From: DATIUV01 sp049322755
GTDB lineage: Bacteria; Pseudomonadota; Gammaproteobacteria; Burkholderiales; UBA6910
DNA length: 64,000 nucleotides
Direction: 5' to 3'
Assembly (NCBI GenBank): GCA_049322755.1
Contig: JBMOQX010000005.1
Location: 62,001 to 126,000, forward strand
Below are positions 16,895 through 25,616 of the stretch, piece after piece (position 1 is the first letter of the stretch; the number at the start of each line of letters is the position of its first letter). Position numbers and translations under genes: made by a program. Under the pieces are notes generated by a model. It did not search any database, had not been told where the DNA came from, and saw only the letters and a program-made list of their open reading frames with translations.

Positions 16895-17830
16895 ATGGAT
16901 ACCTCCGGCCGCCAGAAAGGCGGCGACAAGACCGCCCGCAACCCGGTGAAGATCGTGCCGGCGACGCCGCTCAAGAAGCCCGGCTGGATCCGGGTGAAAG
17001 TGCCCGCCAGCGGCCGCTTCGTGGAAGTGAAGCGCCTGCTGCGCGAGCAGAAGCTGCATACGGTGTGCGAGGAGGCGTCCTGCCCCAACATCGGTGAATG
17101 CTTCGGCAAGGGCACCGCCACGTTCATGATCCTGGGGGACCTGTGCACGCGGCGCTGCCCGTTCTGCGACGTCGCCCACGGCCGCCCCAAGCCGCCCGAC
17201 GCGGACGAGCCGCGGCACCTCGCCGAGTCGGTGGCCGCGCTGCGCTTGAGCTACGTCGTGATCACCAGCGTCGACCGCGACGACCTGCGCGACGGCGGTG
17301 CGAGCCACTTCGCCGAGTGCATCCGGGCCGTGCGCGAGCACTCGCCGGCCACCCGGGTCGAAGTGCTGGTGCCCGACTTCCGCGGCCGGCTGGAGCCGGC
17401 GCTGGACGCGCTCGCGGCATGCCCGCCCGACGTGATGAACCACAACCTGGAGACGGTGCCGCGCCTGTACAAGCTGGCGCGTCCCGGTGCCGACTACGCC
17501 CACTCGCTCAGACTGCTGCGGGACTTCAAGGCCCGCTTCCCGGCGATTCCCACCAAGTCGGGACTCATGGTGGGGCTGGGGGAGACCGACGACGAAATCC
17601 TCGAGGTGATGCGCGATCTGCGCGCCCACGAGGTGGAAATGCTCACGCTCGGCCAGTACCTGCAGCCCACCCCCGGGCATCTGCCGGTGACGCGCTTCGT
17701 GCCGCCGGAGCAATTCCGGGCGTTCGAGCGCGCCGCCGCCGAGCTGGGTTTTTCCCACGCCGCCTGCGGGCCGCTGGTGCGCTCCAGCTATCACGCCGAC
17801 CAGCAGGCCCGCGAGGCCGGCGTCGCCTGA
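16895..17830 (+). CDS. lipA: Lipoyl synthase
   Basis: The 311-residue radical-SAM enzyme inserts two sulfur atoms into octanoyl-lysine. The auxiliary cluster Cys are in CEEASCPNIGECF and the SAM cluster in CTRRCPFCDVAHG, both family-typical. The C-terminal Arg-Ser-Ser motif appears as VRSSYHADQQA. The gene abuts lipB. Together they would lipoylate the dehydrogenase E2 subunits and the lipoyl domain of the lpdA product at 43.5 kb. Confidence 0.96.
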   Translation: MDTSGRQKGGDKTARNPVKIVPATPLKKPGWIRVKVPASGRFVEVKRLLREQKLHTVCEEASCPNIGECFGKGTATFMILGDLCTRRCPFCDVAHGRPKPPDADEPRHLAESVAALRLSYVVITSVDRDDLRDGGASHFAECIRAVREHSPATRVEVLVPDFRGRLEPALDALAACPPDVMNHNLETVPRLYKLARPGADYAHSLRLLRDFKARFPAIPTKSGLMVGLGETDDEILEVMRDLRAHEVEMLTLGQYLQPTPGHLPVTRFVPPEQFRAFERAAAELGFSHAACGPLVRSSYHADQQAREAGVA

Positions 17831-17865
17831 GGCCGCGACGGCGGGCGCGGGCGACGGATGTGTCC

Positions 17866-19866
17866 TTAGCCGTTCCGCTCCCCGGCGCGGTCGAGCGGCA
17901 CGAAAAACTCCAGCGGTCGGCGGGCGAAACGTCCCAGCAGCCGCTTGAAGAGGCGGGCATCGCGCAATCGCGCGCCGCGGGAGCGCAGCGCGACGTTGAT
18001 CGCGAGCGTGAAGCTCACCAGCAGGTTGGTGACGCCGATCAGGTACAGCCCCAGCAGCGACAGCGCCGCCGCCGCCCCCGACAAGCTCAGCTCCAGCCCC
18101 ACCAGGGCGAAGCCGAAGTTGGCGGTGGAGAAGGCGATGTGGCGGATGTCCAGGGGCAGCCCCACCAGGAAACCGACGAACGGCGTCATCCCCAGCAGGA
18201 CGCCGAAGACGAAGTTGCCGGCCAGCGCCCCCAGGTGCTCGTAGATGTAGTCGGCGAAGCGGCCGCAGCGCTCCTCGCCGAGCGCGCGCCGCAGCCAGCG
18301 CAGGCGCCGCAGCCGCTCCGGAATGTCGCGGTACGCCGCCAGGTTGTCGAAGTAGCCCGCGATCAGGCCGGCAACGAACAGCCAGACGCCGGCGATCGCC
18401 GCGTGCAGGATGGCGAGGCTGGCCAGCGGGTCCAGCTCGTGGAGCAGGAGGCGCGCCTTCTCCGGGGACGCCAGGTGCACGCCGTTGAGCCGGAAGTAAC
18501 CCCAGGCGACGAGGCAGGCCACCGGGAATGCCATCGCCATGTTGCCGACGATGGCGATGAACTGGCTGCGCATGACGTCCACCGACAGATTCTCGAGCCG
18601 CTCCAGCCCGCGCCCGCCGCGCTGGCGCTCGATGGTCGCGGCAATGGTCTGGGCCGTCATCGCCGGCTGCTTGGTGGCGATGGTGAAATGCAGCAGGTGC
18701 ACCAGCACGAAGCCGAGGCCGTAGTTGAGGCTCACCGCCGCGGCCTCGACAAGCGGCGGCAGGTGCAGCTTCAGCAGCAGGATCTTGACCAGGGCCAGGA
18801 AAGCAATGATCAGCCCCGCCCCCAACGCCGAGCGCAGCATGCGCAAATAGCCGCCCAGGTCGGTGGTGACGTAATGCTCGCCGGTACGCCCGCCGTGCTC
18901 GGTGATCTGCAGCGCCAGCAGTTCCAGATTGCGGGCGACGAAGTCCCGCAGGCTGTTGCGCGTGTTGGCCGCCTCGATCACGGTTTGCATCAGCGCCACC
19001 GCCTGCCGCCGGGCGTCTTCCTGCGCCGGCTCCAGGAGCAGCAGCAGCGTCTTCACCCGGTCGATCATCTGCGTCACCCGCAGCAGCAGGTAGGTGAGGC
19101 TCACGCTGGCGCCCTCGCGGCGGGCCCGGCGGCGGATGCGCTCGACGATCTCCTCGCACTGGTCCAGCAGCACCAGGATATGGCGGTCGTCATCGGGCCC
19201 CGCGCCGTCCCCCGGCGCGCCGCGGCGGGCGGCGATCCAGCGCACGATCTCCTGGTTCTGGGCCAGGAACGGCGACTCGAACTCCTCGATGTCGGGCTCG
19301 TTGCGCACCAGCTCCTGCTCGAGGCCGATGCCGGCGATGCGGTACGAGAGGATCTGCAACGCCTCCAGAATCTCGTGCCGGACCCGCGCCAGCGCGTCCC
19401 GGTCGTACTCGCCGCCGCCGACGATGGCGCCATGGAAGGCAAGCCAGGTGTCGTCGGGCACCCGCCGCACCCAGCGGTAGTCGTCGCGCTTCCAGAACGC
19501 CATGCCCACCACGTCGCGCAGGTACTTTTCGTTGGGGGCCTCGGGCAGCAGGGCGCTGCCAATGCGCCGGCGCACGCCAGCGAAAAAACTCTCGCTGGCG
19601 TAGATGCCGCTGTCCGAGTACATGTGGACCTGGCGCTTGGAAGCGAGCAGCCCCAGCAGATAGCCGCGCAGCGCCTCGCGCCATTCGGCGCGCTCTTCCA
19701 GCAACAGGGTCAGCTCCTGGATGCGCGCCACCGCCCGGGCCGATTTCTCCGGCCGCTCCGGCCGAATGAACGCCACCAGCTCCACCAGGGGCCCGGGATC
19801 GGGCGATGCGCCCGCGTCGCGCATGCGCTCGAACAGGGACCGCAGGGAATCGGGGGAGTCGGCCAT
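17866..19866 (-). CDS. Polytopic membrane protein of the 'site-specific recombinase' (Gcr) family
   Basis: The protein is 666 residues long from ATG 19866 (MADSPDSLRSLFERM); upstream in-frame codons lie in a shared intergenic region and lack family features. The N-terminal 320 residues are helical and charged; the C-terminal half has at least six hydrophobic spans (for example LIIAFLALVKILLL, IAIVGNMAMAFPVACLVAWG, LAGNFVFGVLLGMTPFVGFL). Databases name this family site-specific recombinase after a neisserial report, yet no integrase or resolvase motif is visible. Topology points to an inner-membrane protein of unknown role. It converges with lipA and is divergent from the DUF4197 gene. Confidence 0.8.
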   Translation of the reverse strand: MADSPDSLRSLFERMRDAGASPDPGPLVELVAFIRPERPEKSARAVARIQELTLLLEERAEWREALRGYLLGLLASKRQVHMYSDSGIYASESFFAGVRRRIGSALLPEAPNEKYLRDVVGMAFWKRDDYRWVRRVPDDTWLAFHGAIVGGGEYDRDALARVRHEILEALQILSYRIAGIGLEQELVRNEPDIEEFESPFLAQNQEIVRWIAARRGAPGDGAGPDDDRHILVLLDQCEEIVERIRRRARREGASVSLTYLLLRVTQMIDRVKTLLLLLEPAQEDARRQAVALMQTVIEAANTRNSLRDFVARNLELLALQITEHGGRTGEHYVTTDLGGYLRMLRSALGAGLIIAFLALVKILLLKLHLPPLVEAAAVSLNYGLGFVLVHLLHFTIATKQPAMTAQTIAATIERQRGGRGLERLENLSVDVMRSQFIAIVGNMAMAFPVACLVAWGYFRLNGVHLASPEKARLLLHELDPLASLAILHAAIAGVWLFVAGLIAGYFDNLAAYRDIPERLRRLRWLRRALGEERCGRFADYIYEHLGALAGNFVFGVLLGMTPFVGFLVGLPLDIRHIAFSTANFGFALVGLELSLSGAAAALSLLGLYLIGVTNLLVSFTLAINVALRSRGARLRDARLFKRLLGRFARRPLEFFVPLDRAGERNG

Positions 19867-20008
19867 GGGCGCGGGACGTTGGGGGAAGGCTGGCAGTTTG
19901 CATCCGCCCCCGCCGGCGTTCAACCCCCGCGCGCCCTGCGGTTGTGGCCGGCGCGCGGCGGGAGCTAAGATGGCGCGGACATCGTTAGCCTCGACCAGGA
20001 GCGCCGCC

Positions 20009-20686
20009 GTGACCCGGATCGCCATCGTTCTCGCCATGCTGCTGCCGGCCCCCGCGCTCGCGGTTTCCCTCGCCGACCTGTCCAACCAGGACGCGGTCGG
20101 CGGCCTCAAGCAGGCGCTCACCCAGGGCGCCGAGTACGCGGTGAAGAACCTGGGGGCGAAGGACGGCTTCCTCGGCAACCCGAAAGTCGCCATCCCGCTG
20201 CCCGGCTACCTGCAGAAGGGCGAAGGCATGCTGCGCATGATGGGCATGGGCGCCCGGATGGACGAGCTCAAGGTCACCATGAACCGCGCGGCCGAGGCCG
20301 CGGTGGTGGAGGCGAAGCCGATCCTCACCAGCGCGGTGAAGCAGATGTCGGTGCAGGACGCGAAGGGCATCCTCACCGGCGGCGACACCGCCGCCACCGA
20401 ATACTTTCGCCGCACCACCGCCGACCAGATCGCGGCGAAGTTCGCGCCGATCGTGAAGAAGTACACCGATAGCCTCGGCGTCTCGGCGCAATACAACCAG
20501 CTCGCCGCGCCGGCCGCCCAGTTCGGCCTCGTCGACCCCCAGCAGTCCAGCATCGACGGCTACGTCACCCAGAAGGCGCTGGACGGACTGTTCCTGATGG
20601 TGGCCGAGCAGGAACGCGCGATCCGCAAGGACCCTGTCGGCCAGTCCAGCAAGCTGCTGCAAAAGGTTTTCGGCGCCGTGAAGTAA
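20009..20686 (+). CDS. DUF4197 exported protein
   Basis: The 225-residue protein starts at GTG 20009, chosen for AGGAG seven bases upstream and the signal peptide MTRIAIVLAMLLPAPALA that results. The mature part reads SLADLSNQDAVGGLKQALTQ, typical of DUF4197. The family is mostly helical, periplasmic or surface, and of unknown function. It is divergent from the polytopic gene at 17.9 kb. Confidence 0.87.
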   Translation: MTRIAIVLAMLLPAPALAVSLADLSNQDAVGGLKQALTQGAEYAVKNLGAKDGFLGNPKVAIPLPGYLQKGEGMLRMMGMGARMDELKVTMNRAAEAAVVEAKPILTSAVKQMSVQDAKGILTGGDTAATEYFRRTTADQIAAKFAPIVKKYTDSLGVSAQYNQLAAPAAQFGLVDPQQSSIDGYVTQKALDGLFLMVAEQERAIRKDPVGQSSKLLQKVFGAVK

Positions 20687-20800
20687 CCCGCCGGGCTGCC
20701 GTGGCCACCGCGATCCGGTACGAAGAGCACTCCATGAACCCCCGAGTCGAGCTTCGGCCTGCTCGTGGTGGTGAAGGGTTCCTGAGGAGGGGGTGGCCGC

Positions 20801-21439
20801 TCAATCGGCCGGGGCGCCGATGCCGCGCAGGAACTCCTGGCGCAACGATTCCTCGTCGCTGAAGCAACCCGTGAACGCCTGGGTGCGCACGCGCTCGTCG
20901 CCGCGGCGGTCTTCTCCCAGCAGCAGGCACAGCTGCTCCGCGTCAATGACGCACGCGGCGCCGCGCGCGCGGCCGTAGCTCATCAGGGCCCGCGCGATGT
21001 CGCGGGTCATCCATTCCTGGTAGGTGAAGCGGTGGCCGATTGCGTCCACCATCTTGGCGATGCGCGAAAAGCCGTGCAGCCGCCCGCCGGGCAGGTAGGC
21101 GACGTGGGCGACGCCGCGAAACGGCACCAGGTGGTGGGGGCATACGCCGTGCACGGCGATCCCGCGCACGATCACCATGTCGCGGCCGTCGTCGTCGAAG
21201 CCTTCGCCCAGCGCCGCCGCCGGGTCGACGCCATAGCCGCCCAGCAGGCGCCGCTCCCAAAGCGCGGCGACCCGCTCCGGCGTGCGCCCCATGTGGGCGC
21301 CCTCCGGCGGCAAGCCGCAGGCTTCCAGCAGCGCGGTCACCGCGCGCTCGAACGCGGGGCGGTCGAATCCGCGCCGCTGGGCGATGCCGAAGTCGCCGGC
21401 GCCGGGACGGGGAATCGCAGGATGGGCCGGATCGTTCAT
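20801..21439 (-). CDS. folE: GTP cyclohydrolase I, divergent variant
   Basis: The 212-residue enzyme converts GTP to 7,8-dihydroneopterin triphosphate for folate. The zinc loop is VCPHHLVPFRG, where most FolE proteins have CEHH, and the third ligand is in DAEQLC. HVAYLPGGRLHGFSRIAKMV matches the family, but the C-terminal segment after the last Cys departs from the common MRGVR pattern. The variant loop suggests a separate FolE subgroup; catalysis is likely kept. A second copy elsewhere in the genome is possible. Confidence 0.85.
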   Translation of the reverse strand: MNDPAHPAIPRPGAGDFGIAQRRGFDRPAFERAVTALLEACGLPPEGAHMGRTPERVAALWERRLLGGYGVDPAAALGEGFDDDGRDMVIVRGIAVHGVCPHHLVPFRGVAHVAYLPGGRLHGFSRIAKMVDAIGHRFTYQEWMTRDIARALMSYGRARGAACVIDAEQLCLLLGEDRRGDERVRTQAFTGCFSDEESLRQEFLRGIGAPAD

Positions 21440-21554
21440 GGAATCACCTCGCTGCCGGCGCTCCGCCGACGATGAGAGGATCCATTACACCACGGGATTG
21501 TCGTTGCAGCCACTCAGCCACGCGATCGGTTGGCGAGCGCGGCGGAGGGGTGGG

Positions 21555-21640
21555 AATCGCCATTCCGGCGCATGCCGGAATCCGCTGCTCGCGAAAACCC
21601 TGGATTCCGGGTGCCGCTTCGCGGTCCCGGAACGACGGCC
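21555..21640. repeat. Paired inverted repeats resembling dispersed ATTCC(N)GGAAT elements
   Basis: ATTCCGGC (21562-21569) and GCCGGAAT (21574-21581) form a perfect 8-bp inverted repeat with a 4-base loop. A second imperfect copy, ATTCCGGG...CCCGGAAC, lies about 40 bp on (21605-21632). This looks like the dispersed intergenic repeats of betaproteobacteria (neisserial dRS3 type). It sits in the 240-bp gap between folE and polA, which otherwise holds nothing recognisable. Confidence 0.65.
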
Positions 21641-21680
21641 CGGCGAGGCGGCAGCCGCCGCCGCAAGCCAAGTCCGGGTC

Positions 21681-24380
21681 TCAATGCGCCTCGTCCCAGT
21701 TGCCGCCGACGCCGACGTCGACGATGAGCGGCACGCGCAGGTCCGCGACGCCTTCCATGAGCCTGGCCAGCTCACGCTTCACCCGCTCCAGTTCGGCGTC
21801 GGGCACTTCCAGCACCAGCTCGTCGTGCACCTGCAGGATCAGGCGCGCTGCCAGCCGCTCGGATTCGATCCAGCCCTGCACCGCGATCATCGCCAGCTTC
21901 ACCAGGTCGGCGGCGGTGCCCTGCATCGGCGCGTTGATCGCCTGCCGCTCGGCCGCCTGGCGCCGCGGGCCGCTGCCGCCGCGGATCTCCGGCAGCCAGA
22001 CGCGGCGGCCGAACACGGTTTCTACGTAACCCTTCTCCCGCGCCTCCTCGCGCACCTGCTGCATGTACCGGGCGACGCCGGTGAAGCGGTCGAAATAGCG
22101 GTCGATGAAGGTCTGCGCCGCCGAGCGCTCGATGCCCAGCTGGCTCGCCAGCCCGAACGCCGACATGCCGTAGATGAGGCCAAAGTTGATCACCTTGGCG
22201 TAGCGGCGCTGCTCGGGCGTGACCTGGTCGAGCGCCACGCCGAACACCTCGGCGGCGGTGGCGCGGTGGATGTCCTCGCCGGCCTCGAATGCCCTCAGCA
22301 GCCCGGGGTCGCCGGATACGTGCGCCATGATGCGCAGTTCCACCTGCGAGTAGTCCGCGGAAACAATGTGGTGGGCGGGCGGCGCGATGAACGCCTCCCG
22401 GATGCGCCGTCCCTCCGGCGTGCGGATCGGAATGTTCTGCAGGTTGGGGTCGTTGCTCGAAAGGCGTCCGGTCACCGCCACCGCCTGGCCGTAGTTGGTG
22501 TGCACCCGCCCGGTGGCAGGGTTCACCATGCGCGGCAGCTTGTCGGTGTAGGTGGACTTGAGCTTGGCCAGGCTGCGGTACTCGAGGATCAGCTTGGGCA
22601 GCGGGTAATCCAGCGCCAGCTGCTGCAGCACGTCCTCGTCCACCGACGGCGCGCCGGAGGGCGTCTTCTTGATCGGCTTGATGCCCTGCTGGCCGAACAG
22701 GATCTCCTGGATCTGCTTCGGCGAGTTGAGGTTGAACGGCTGCCCGGCGGCGCGATGCGCGTCCTGCTCCAGCGCCGCCATCTTCTTGCCCAGCTCGGCG
22801 CTCTGCGCCTCCAGCAGCTTCGCATCCACCAGCACGCCGTGCCGTTCCATGGCGAACAGCACACGCATCGTCGGCAGCTCGAGATCGCGGTAGACGAAGC
22901 CCAGCTTCGCGTCGGCCTCGATCTGCGGGTAGAGCGCGGCGTGCAGCTGCAGCGTGATGTCGGCATCCTCGGCGGCGTACTCGGTGGCGCGCTCCAGGTC
23001 CACCTGGTCGAAGCCGATCTGGCCGGCGCCCTTGCCGCACACCTGCGCGTAAGTGATGGTCTTCACGCCCAGATGCCGCTCCGCGAGGCTGTCCATGTCG
23101 TGGGCGCGGTGACTCTCCAGCACGTAGGACTCCAGCAGCGTGTCGTGAACCACGCCGGCGAGCTTCGCCCCATGATTGGCGAAGACATGGGTGTCGTACT
23201 TGGCGTGCTGCGCCAGCTTCGGCTTCGACGCATCCTCCAGCCAGGGCCTGAGCTTCGCCAGCGTGGCGTCGAAATCGAGCTGGTCGGGAACGCCCGGATA
23301 GCGGTGGGCGAGCGGAATGTAAGCCGCCTTTCCGGGCTCCACCGCGAGCGAGATGCCCACCAGCTTCGCTTGCAGCGGATCGAGGCTGGTGGTCTCGGTG
23401 TCGACGCAGGTGAGCACGGCGGCATCGACGCGCGCCAGCCAGGCGTTCAGCTGCCCTTCGGAGAGAACGGTTTCGTAGCTGCGCCGGGCCGGCGCCGACC
23501 GCGCAACCGGCTCGGCGACGGCCGCCTCCTCGCCGCCCGCCTCCAGCTCCCGCAGCCAGGTCTTGAAATCGAAGCGCCGGAACAGCTCCCGCAGCGCGGC
23601 GGCGTCCGGCTCCCGCGGTGCCAGCTCCTCCACGTGCGCCGGCAGCGCCAGGTCGCGCTTCACGGTCAGGATCTCGCGCGCCTGCGGCAGCCAGCCGGCG
23701 ACGCTGCGCAGGTTCTCGCCCACCTTGCCGCCCACCTCGCCGGCGTTCGCCAGCACGCCCTCGAGCGAGCCGTACTGCTCGAGCCACTTCACCGCGGTCT
23801 TCGGCCCCACCTTGTCGACGCCCGGCACGTTGTCCACCGCGTCGCCGATGAGGGTCAGGTAGTCCAGGATCTTCGCCGGCGGCACGCCGAATTTGTGCTC
23901 GACGCCGGCCTCGTCGAGCCGCTCGTTGGACATGGTATTGACCAGCTCGACGTGCGGGGTGACCAGCTGCGTCAGGTCCTTGTCGCCGGTGGAGATGACG
24001 CAGCGCATGCCCTTCGCCTCCGCTTCCCGCGTCAGCGTGCCGATGACGTCGTCGGCCTCCACACCCTCGACCTCCATCAGCGGCCAGCCCATGGCCGCGA
24101 TCGCTTCCTTCAGGGGATCGATCTGCTGCGCCAGCGCGTCCGGCATCGGCGGGCGGTGGGCCTTGTACTCGGGATAGAGGTCGTCGCGGAAGGTCTTGCC
24201 CTTGGCGTCGAAGACGCACGCCAGGTAATCGGCGCTATACTCCTTGCGCAGCCGGCGCAGCATGTTCAGCACGCCGTAGATGGCGCCGGTGGGCTCGTTC
24301 GCCTTGTTGCGCAGATCCGGCAGCGCGTGAAATGCGCGATAAAGATAGGACGAGCCGTCCACCAGCAGCAGAGTTTTCAC
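21681..24380 (-). CDS. polA: DNA polymerase I
   Basis: The 899-residue enzyme starts at GTG 24380 (reads KTLLLVDGSSYLYRAFHAL). Residues 1-290 are the 5'-3' exonuclease. Residues 320-520 are the proofreading domain with its acidic residues kept (CVDTETTSLDPLQAKLVG; YAAEDADITLQLH). The polymerase domain carries motif A SADYSQVELRIMAHVSGD, motif B RRYAKVINFGLIYGMSAFGL and motif C QVHDELVLEVP. It serves Okazaki-fragment processing and repair. It stands divergent from the LOG gene with a 29-bp gap. Confidence 0.97.
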   Translation of the reverse strand: MKTLLLVDGSSYLYRAFHALPDLRNKANEPTGAIYGVLNMLRRLRKEYSADYLACVFDAKGKTFRDDLYPEYKAHRPPMPDALAQQIDPLKEAIAAMGWPLMEVEGVEADDVIGTLTREAEAKGMRCVISTGDKDLTQLVTPHVELVNTMSNERLDEAGVEHKFGVPPAKILDYLTLIGDAVDNVPGVDKVGPKTAVKWLEQYGSLEGVLANAGEVGGKVGENLRSVAGWLPQAREILTVKRDLALPAHVEELAPREPDAAALRELFRRFDFKTWLRELEAGGEEAAVAEPVARSAPARRSYETVLSEGQLNAWLARVDAAVLTCVDTETTSLDPLQAKLVGISLAVEPGKAAYIPLAHRYPGVPDQLDFDATLAKLRPWLEDASKPKLAQHAKYDTHVFANHGAKLAGVVHDTLLESYVLESHRAHDMDSLAERHLGVKTITYAQVCGKGAGQIGFDQVDLERATEYAAEDADITLQLHAALYPQIEADAKLGFVYRDLELPTMRVLFAMERHGVLVDAKLLEAQSAELGKKMAALEQDAHRAAGQPFNLNSPKQIQEILFGQQGIKPIKKTPSGAPSVDEDVLQQLALDYPLPKLILEYRSLAKLKSTYTDKLPRMVNPATGRVHTNYGQAVAVTGRLSSNDPNLQNIPIRTPEGRRIREAFIAPPAHHIVSADYSQVELRIMAHVSGDPGLLRAFEAGEDIHRATAAEVFGVALDQVTPEQRRYAKVINFGLIYGMSAFGLASQLGIERSAAQTFIDRYFDRFTGVARYMQQVREEAREKGYVETVFGRRVWLPEIRGGSGPRRQAAERQAINAPMQGTAADLVKLAMIAVQGWIESERLAARLILQVHDELVLEVPDAELERVKRELARLMEGVADLRVPLIVDVGVGGNWDEAH

Positions 24381-24409
24381 GGGAAGCAGAACCCTTCGAG
24401 GAAGCCGCT

Positions 24410-25138
24410 ATGAGCTTGAGCCACAAGCTTCCGCGCCTGGTCGGCGCGGAAGACACCAAGAAGGCGTGGTCGGCCCGCGAGTCGTGGCGGGTGTTCGGCA
24501 TTATGTCAGAATTCGTCGAGGCGACGGAACGCCTGTCCGCCATCACGCCCGCGGTTTCCGTGTTCGGCAGCGCGCGCGTCGCGCCGGATCACCCCTATTA
24601 CGCGCTCACCGAGAAGATCGCCCGGCTGCTCTCCGACGCCGGCTTCAGCGTCATCTCCGGCGGCGGCCCGGGCGTGATGGAGGCAGCCAACAAGGGCGCG
24701 TATTTCGGCAAGTCGCCCAGCGTCGGGCTCAACATCCAGCTGCCCCACGAACAGCACGGCAACCCGTTCCAGGACGTGTCCCAGACGTTCCGCCATTTCT
24801 TCGCGCGCAAGTACATGTTCGTGAAGGCGGCCACCGCCTGGGTGGTGATGCCCGGCGGGTTCGGCACGCTGGACGAGCTGATGGAGGCGCTGACGCTGGT
24901 GCAGACCGGCAAGTCGCGGCGCATTCCCATCATCCTGGTGCATGGTCCCTACTGGCGCGGGCTGCTGGACTGGTTCCGCACCACCCTGGTGAGCGAGGGC
25001 ATGATCGACCCTGGCGACATGGGCCTGATGCAGGTCATCGACGAGCCGGAAAAGGTGGTGGAGGCGATTTTCCGCTATTACGAGACCCGCGGCTTCGAGC
25101 CCTCGGCCGCCGAGCGCGAAATGCAGCTCAGTCTTTGA
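24410..25138 (+). CDS. LOG-family protein (TIGR00730)
   Basis: The 242-residue Rossmann-like protein starts at ATG 24410 behind GAGGAA. It carries GGGPGVMEAANKGA and PGGFGTLDELMEAL, the signature pair of the LONELY GUY family that cleaves nucleoside 5'-monophosphates to base and ribose-5-phosphate. A cytokinin role as in plants need not apply; bacterial members often act on AMP or other nucleotides. Confidence 0.9.
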   Translation: MSLSHKLPRLVGAEDTKKAWSARESWRVFGIMSEFVEATERLSAITPAVSVFGSARVAPDHPYYALTEKIARLLSDAGFSVISGGGPGVMEAANKGAYFGKSPSVGLNIQLPHEQHGNPFQDVSQTFRHFFARKYMFVKAATAWVVMPGGFGTLDELMEALTLVQTGKSRRIPIILVHGPYWRGLLDWFRTTLVSEGMIDPGDMGLMQVIDEPEKVVEAIFRYYETRGFEPSAAEREMQLSL

Positions 25139-25189
25139 TTGCCGCGGCGGGTCGCTCTTTGCCCACTGCTGCGGCGCAACGCGGAAGGC

Positions 25190-25195
25190 TATAAT
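25190..25195 (+). promoter_or_regulatory. -10 element upstream of the DUF2782 gene
   Basis: TATAAT within AAGGCTATAATTC, the same 13-base string that precedes lptE at 40.49 kb. It lies 46 bp before the DUF2782 start and probably drives DUF2782-thrB. No good -35 is evident. Confidence 0.6.
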
Positions 25196-25241
25196 TCAAG
25201 CTGGTCATCACGCCCGCGTTCGCGGACATCGGAAGGATTCC

Positions 25242-25592
25242 ATGAACCTGAATTGGCTGGGCCGGGCTTTCGCGCTCGCGGCGGCCTTGGCGCTCTCGCT
25301 CCCCGCCGCCGCGCAGCAGCCGCCGGTCCTGGAGTCGCTGGAGGCGCCTCCCCCGCCGCCGCCGGGCCTGGAGCCGAACCCGGCGCTGGAGCCCGAGGTC
25401 ACCATCTATCAGCGCGGCGAGGAACAGGTGGAGGAATACCGCATCCAGGGCAAGCTCTACATGATCCGGGTCACGCCCCGCAATGCGCCGCCGTATTACC
25501 TGATCGACTTCCAGGGCAACGGCCAGTTTCTGCGCCGCGACTCCCCGGACCCGGGTTTCAGCCCGCCCATGTGGGTCATCCACCGGTTCTGA
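25242..25592 (+). CDS. DUF2782 exported protein
   Basis: A 116-residue protein with signal peptide (RAFALAAALALSLPAAAQ), a Pro-rich linker and the compact DUF2782 domain EVTIYQRGEEQVEEYRIQGK...FQGNGQFLRRD. The family is short, periplasmic and of unknown function. It is followed after 24 bp by thrB, its usual neighbour in this class. Confidence 0.88.
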   Translation: MNLNWLGRAFALAAALALSLPAAAQQPPVLESLEAPPPPPPGLEPNPALEPEVTIYQRGEEQVEEYRIQGKLYMIRVTPRNAPPYYLIDFQGNGQFLRRDSPDPGFSPPMWVIHRF

Positions 25593-25616
25593 CCGCGGCG
25601 CGGTGTTGGCTCGCTC

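Noticed and set aside
16181..19968. Very long frames on both strands across lipB-lipA and the polytopic gene
   Set aside because: They cut across well-defined genes in other frames and show no motif.
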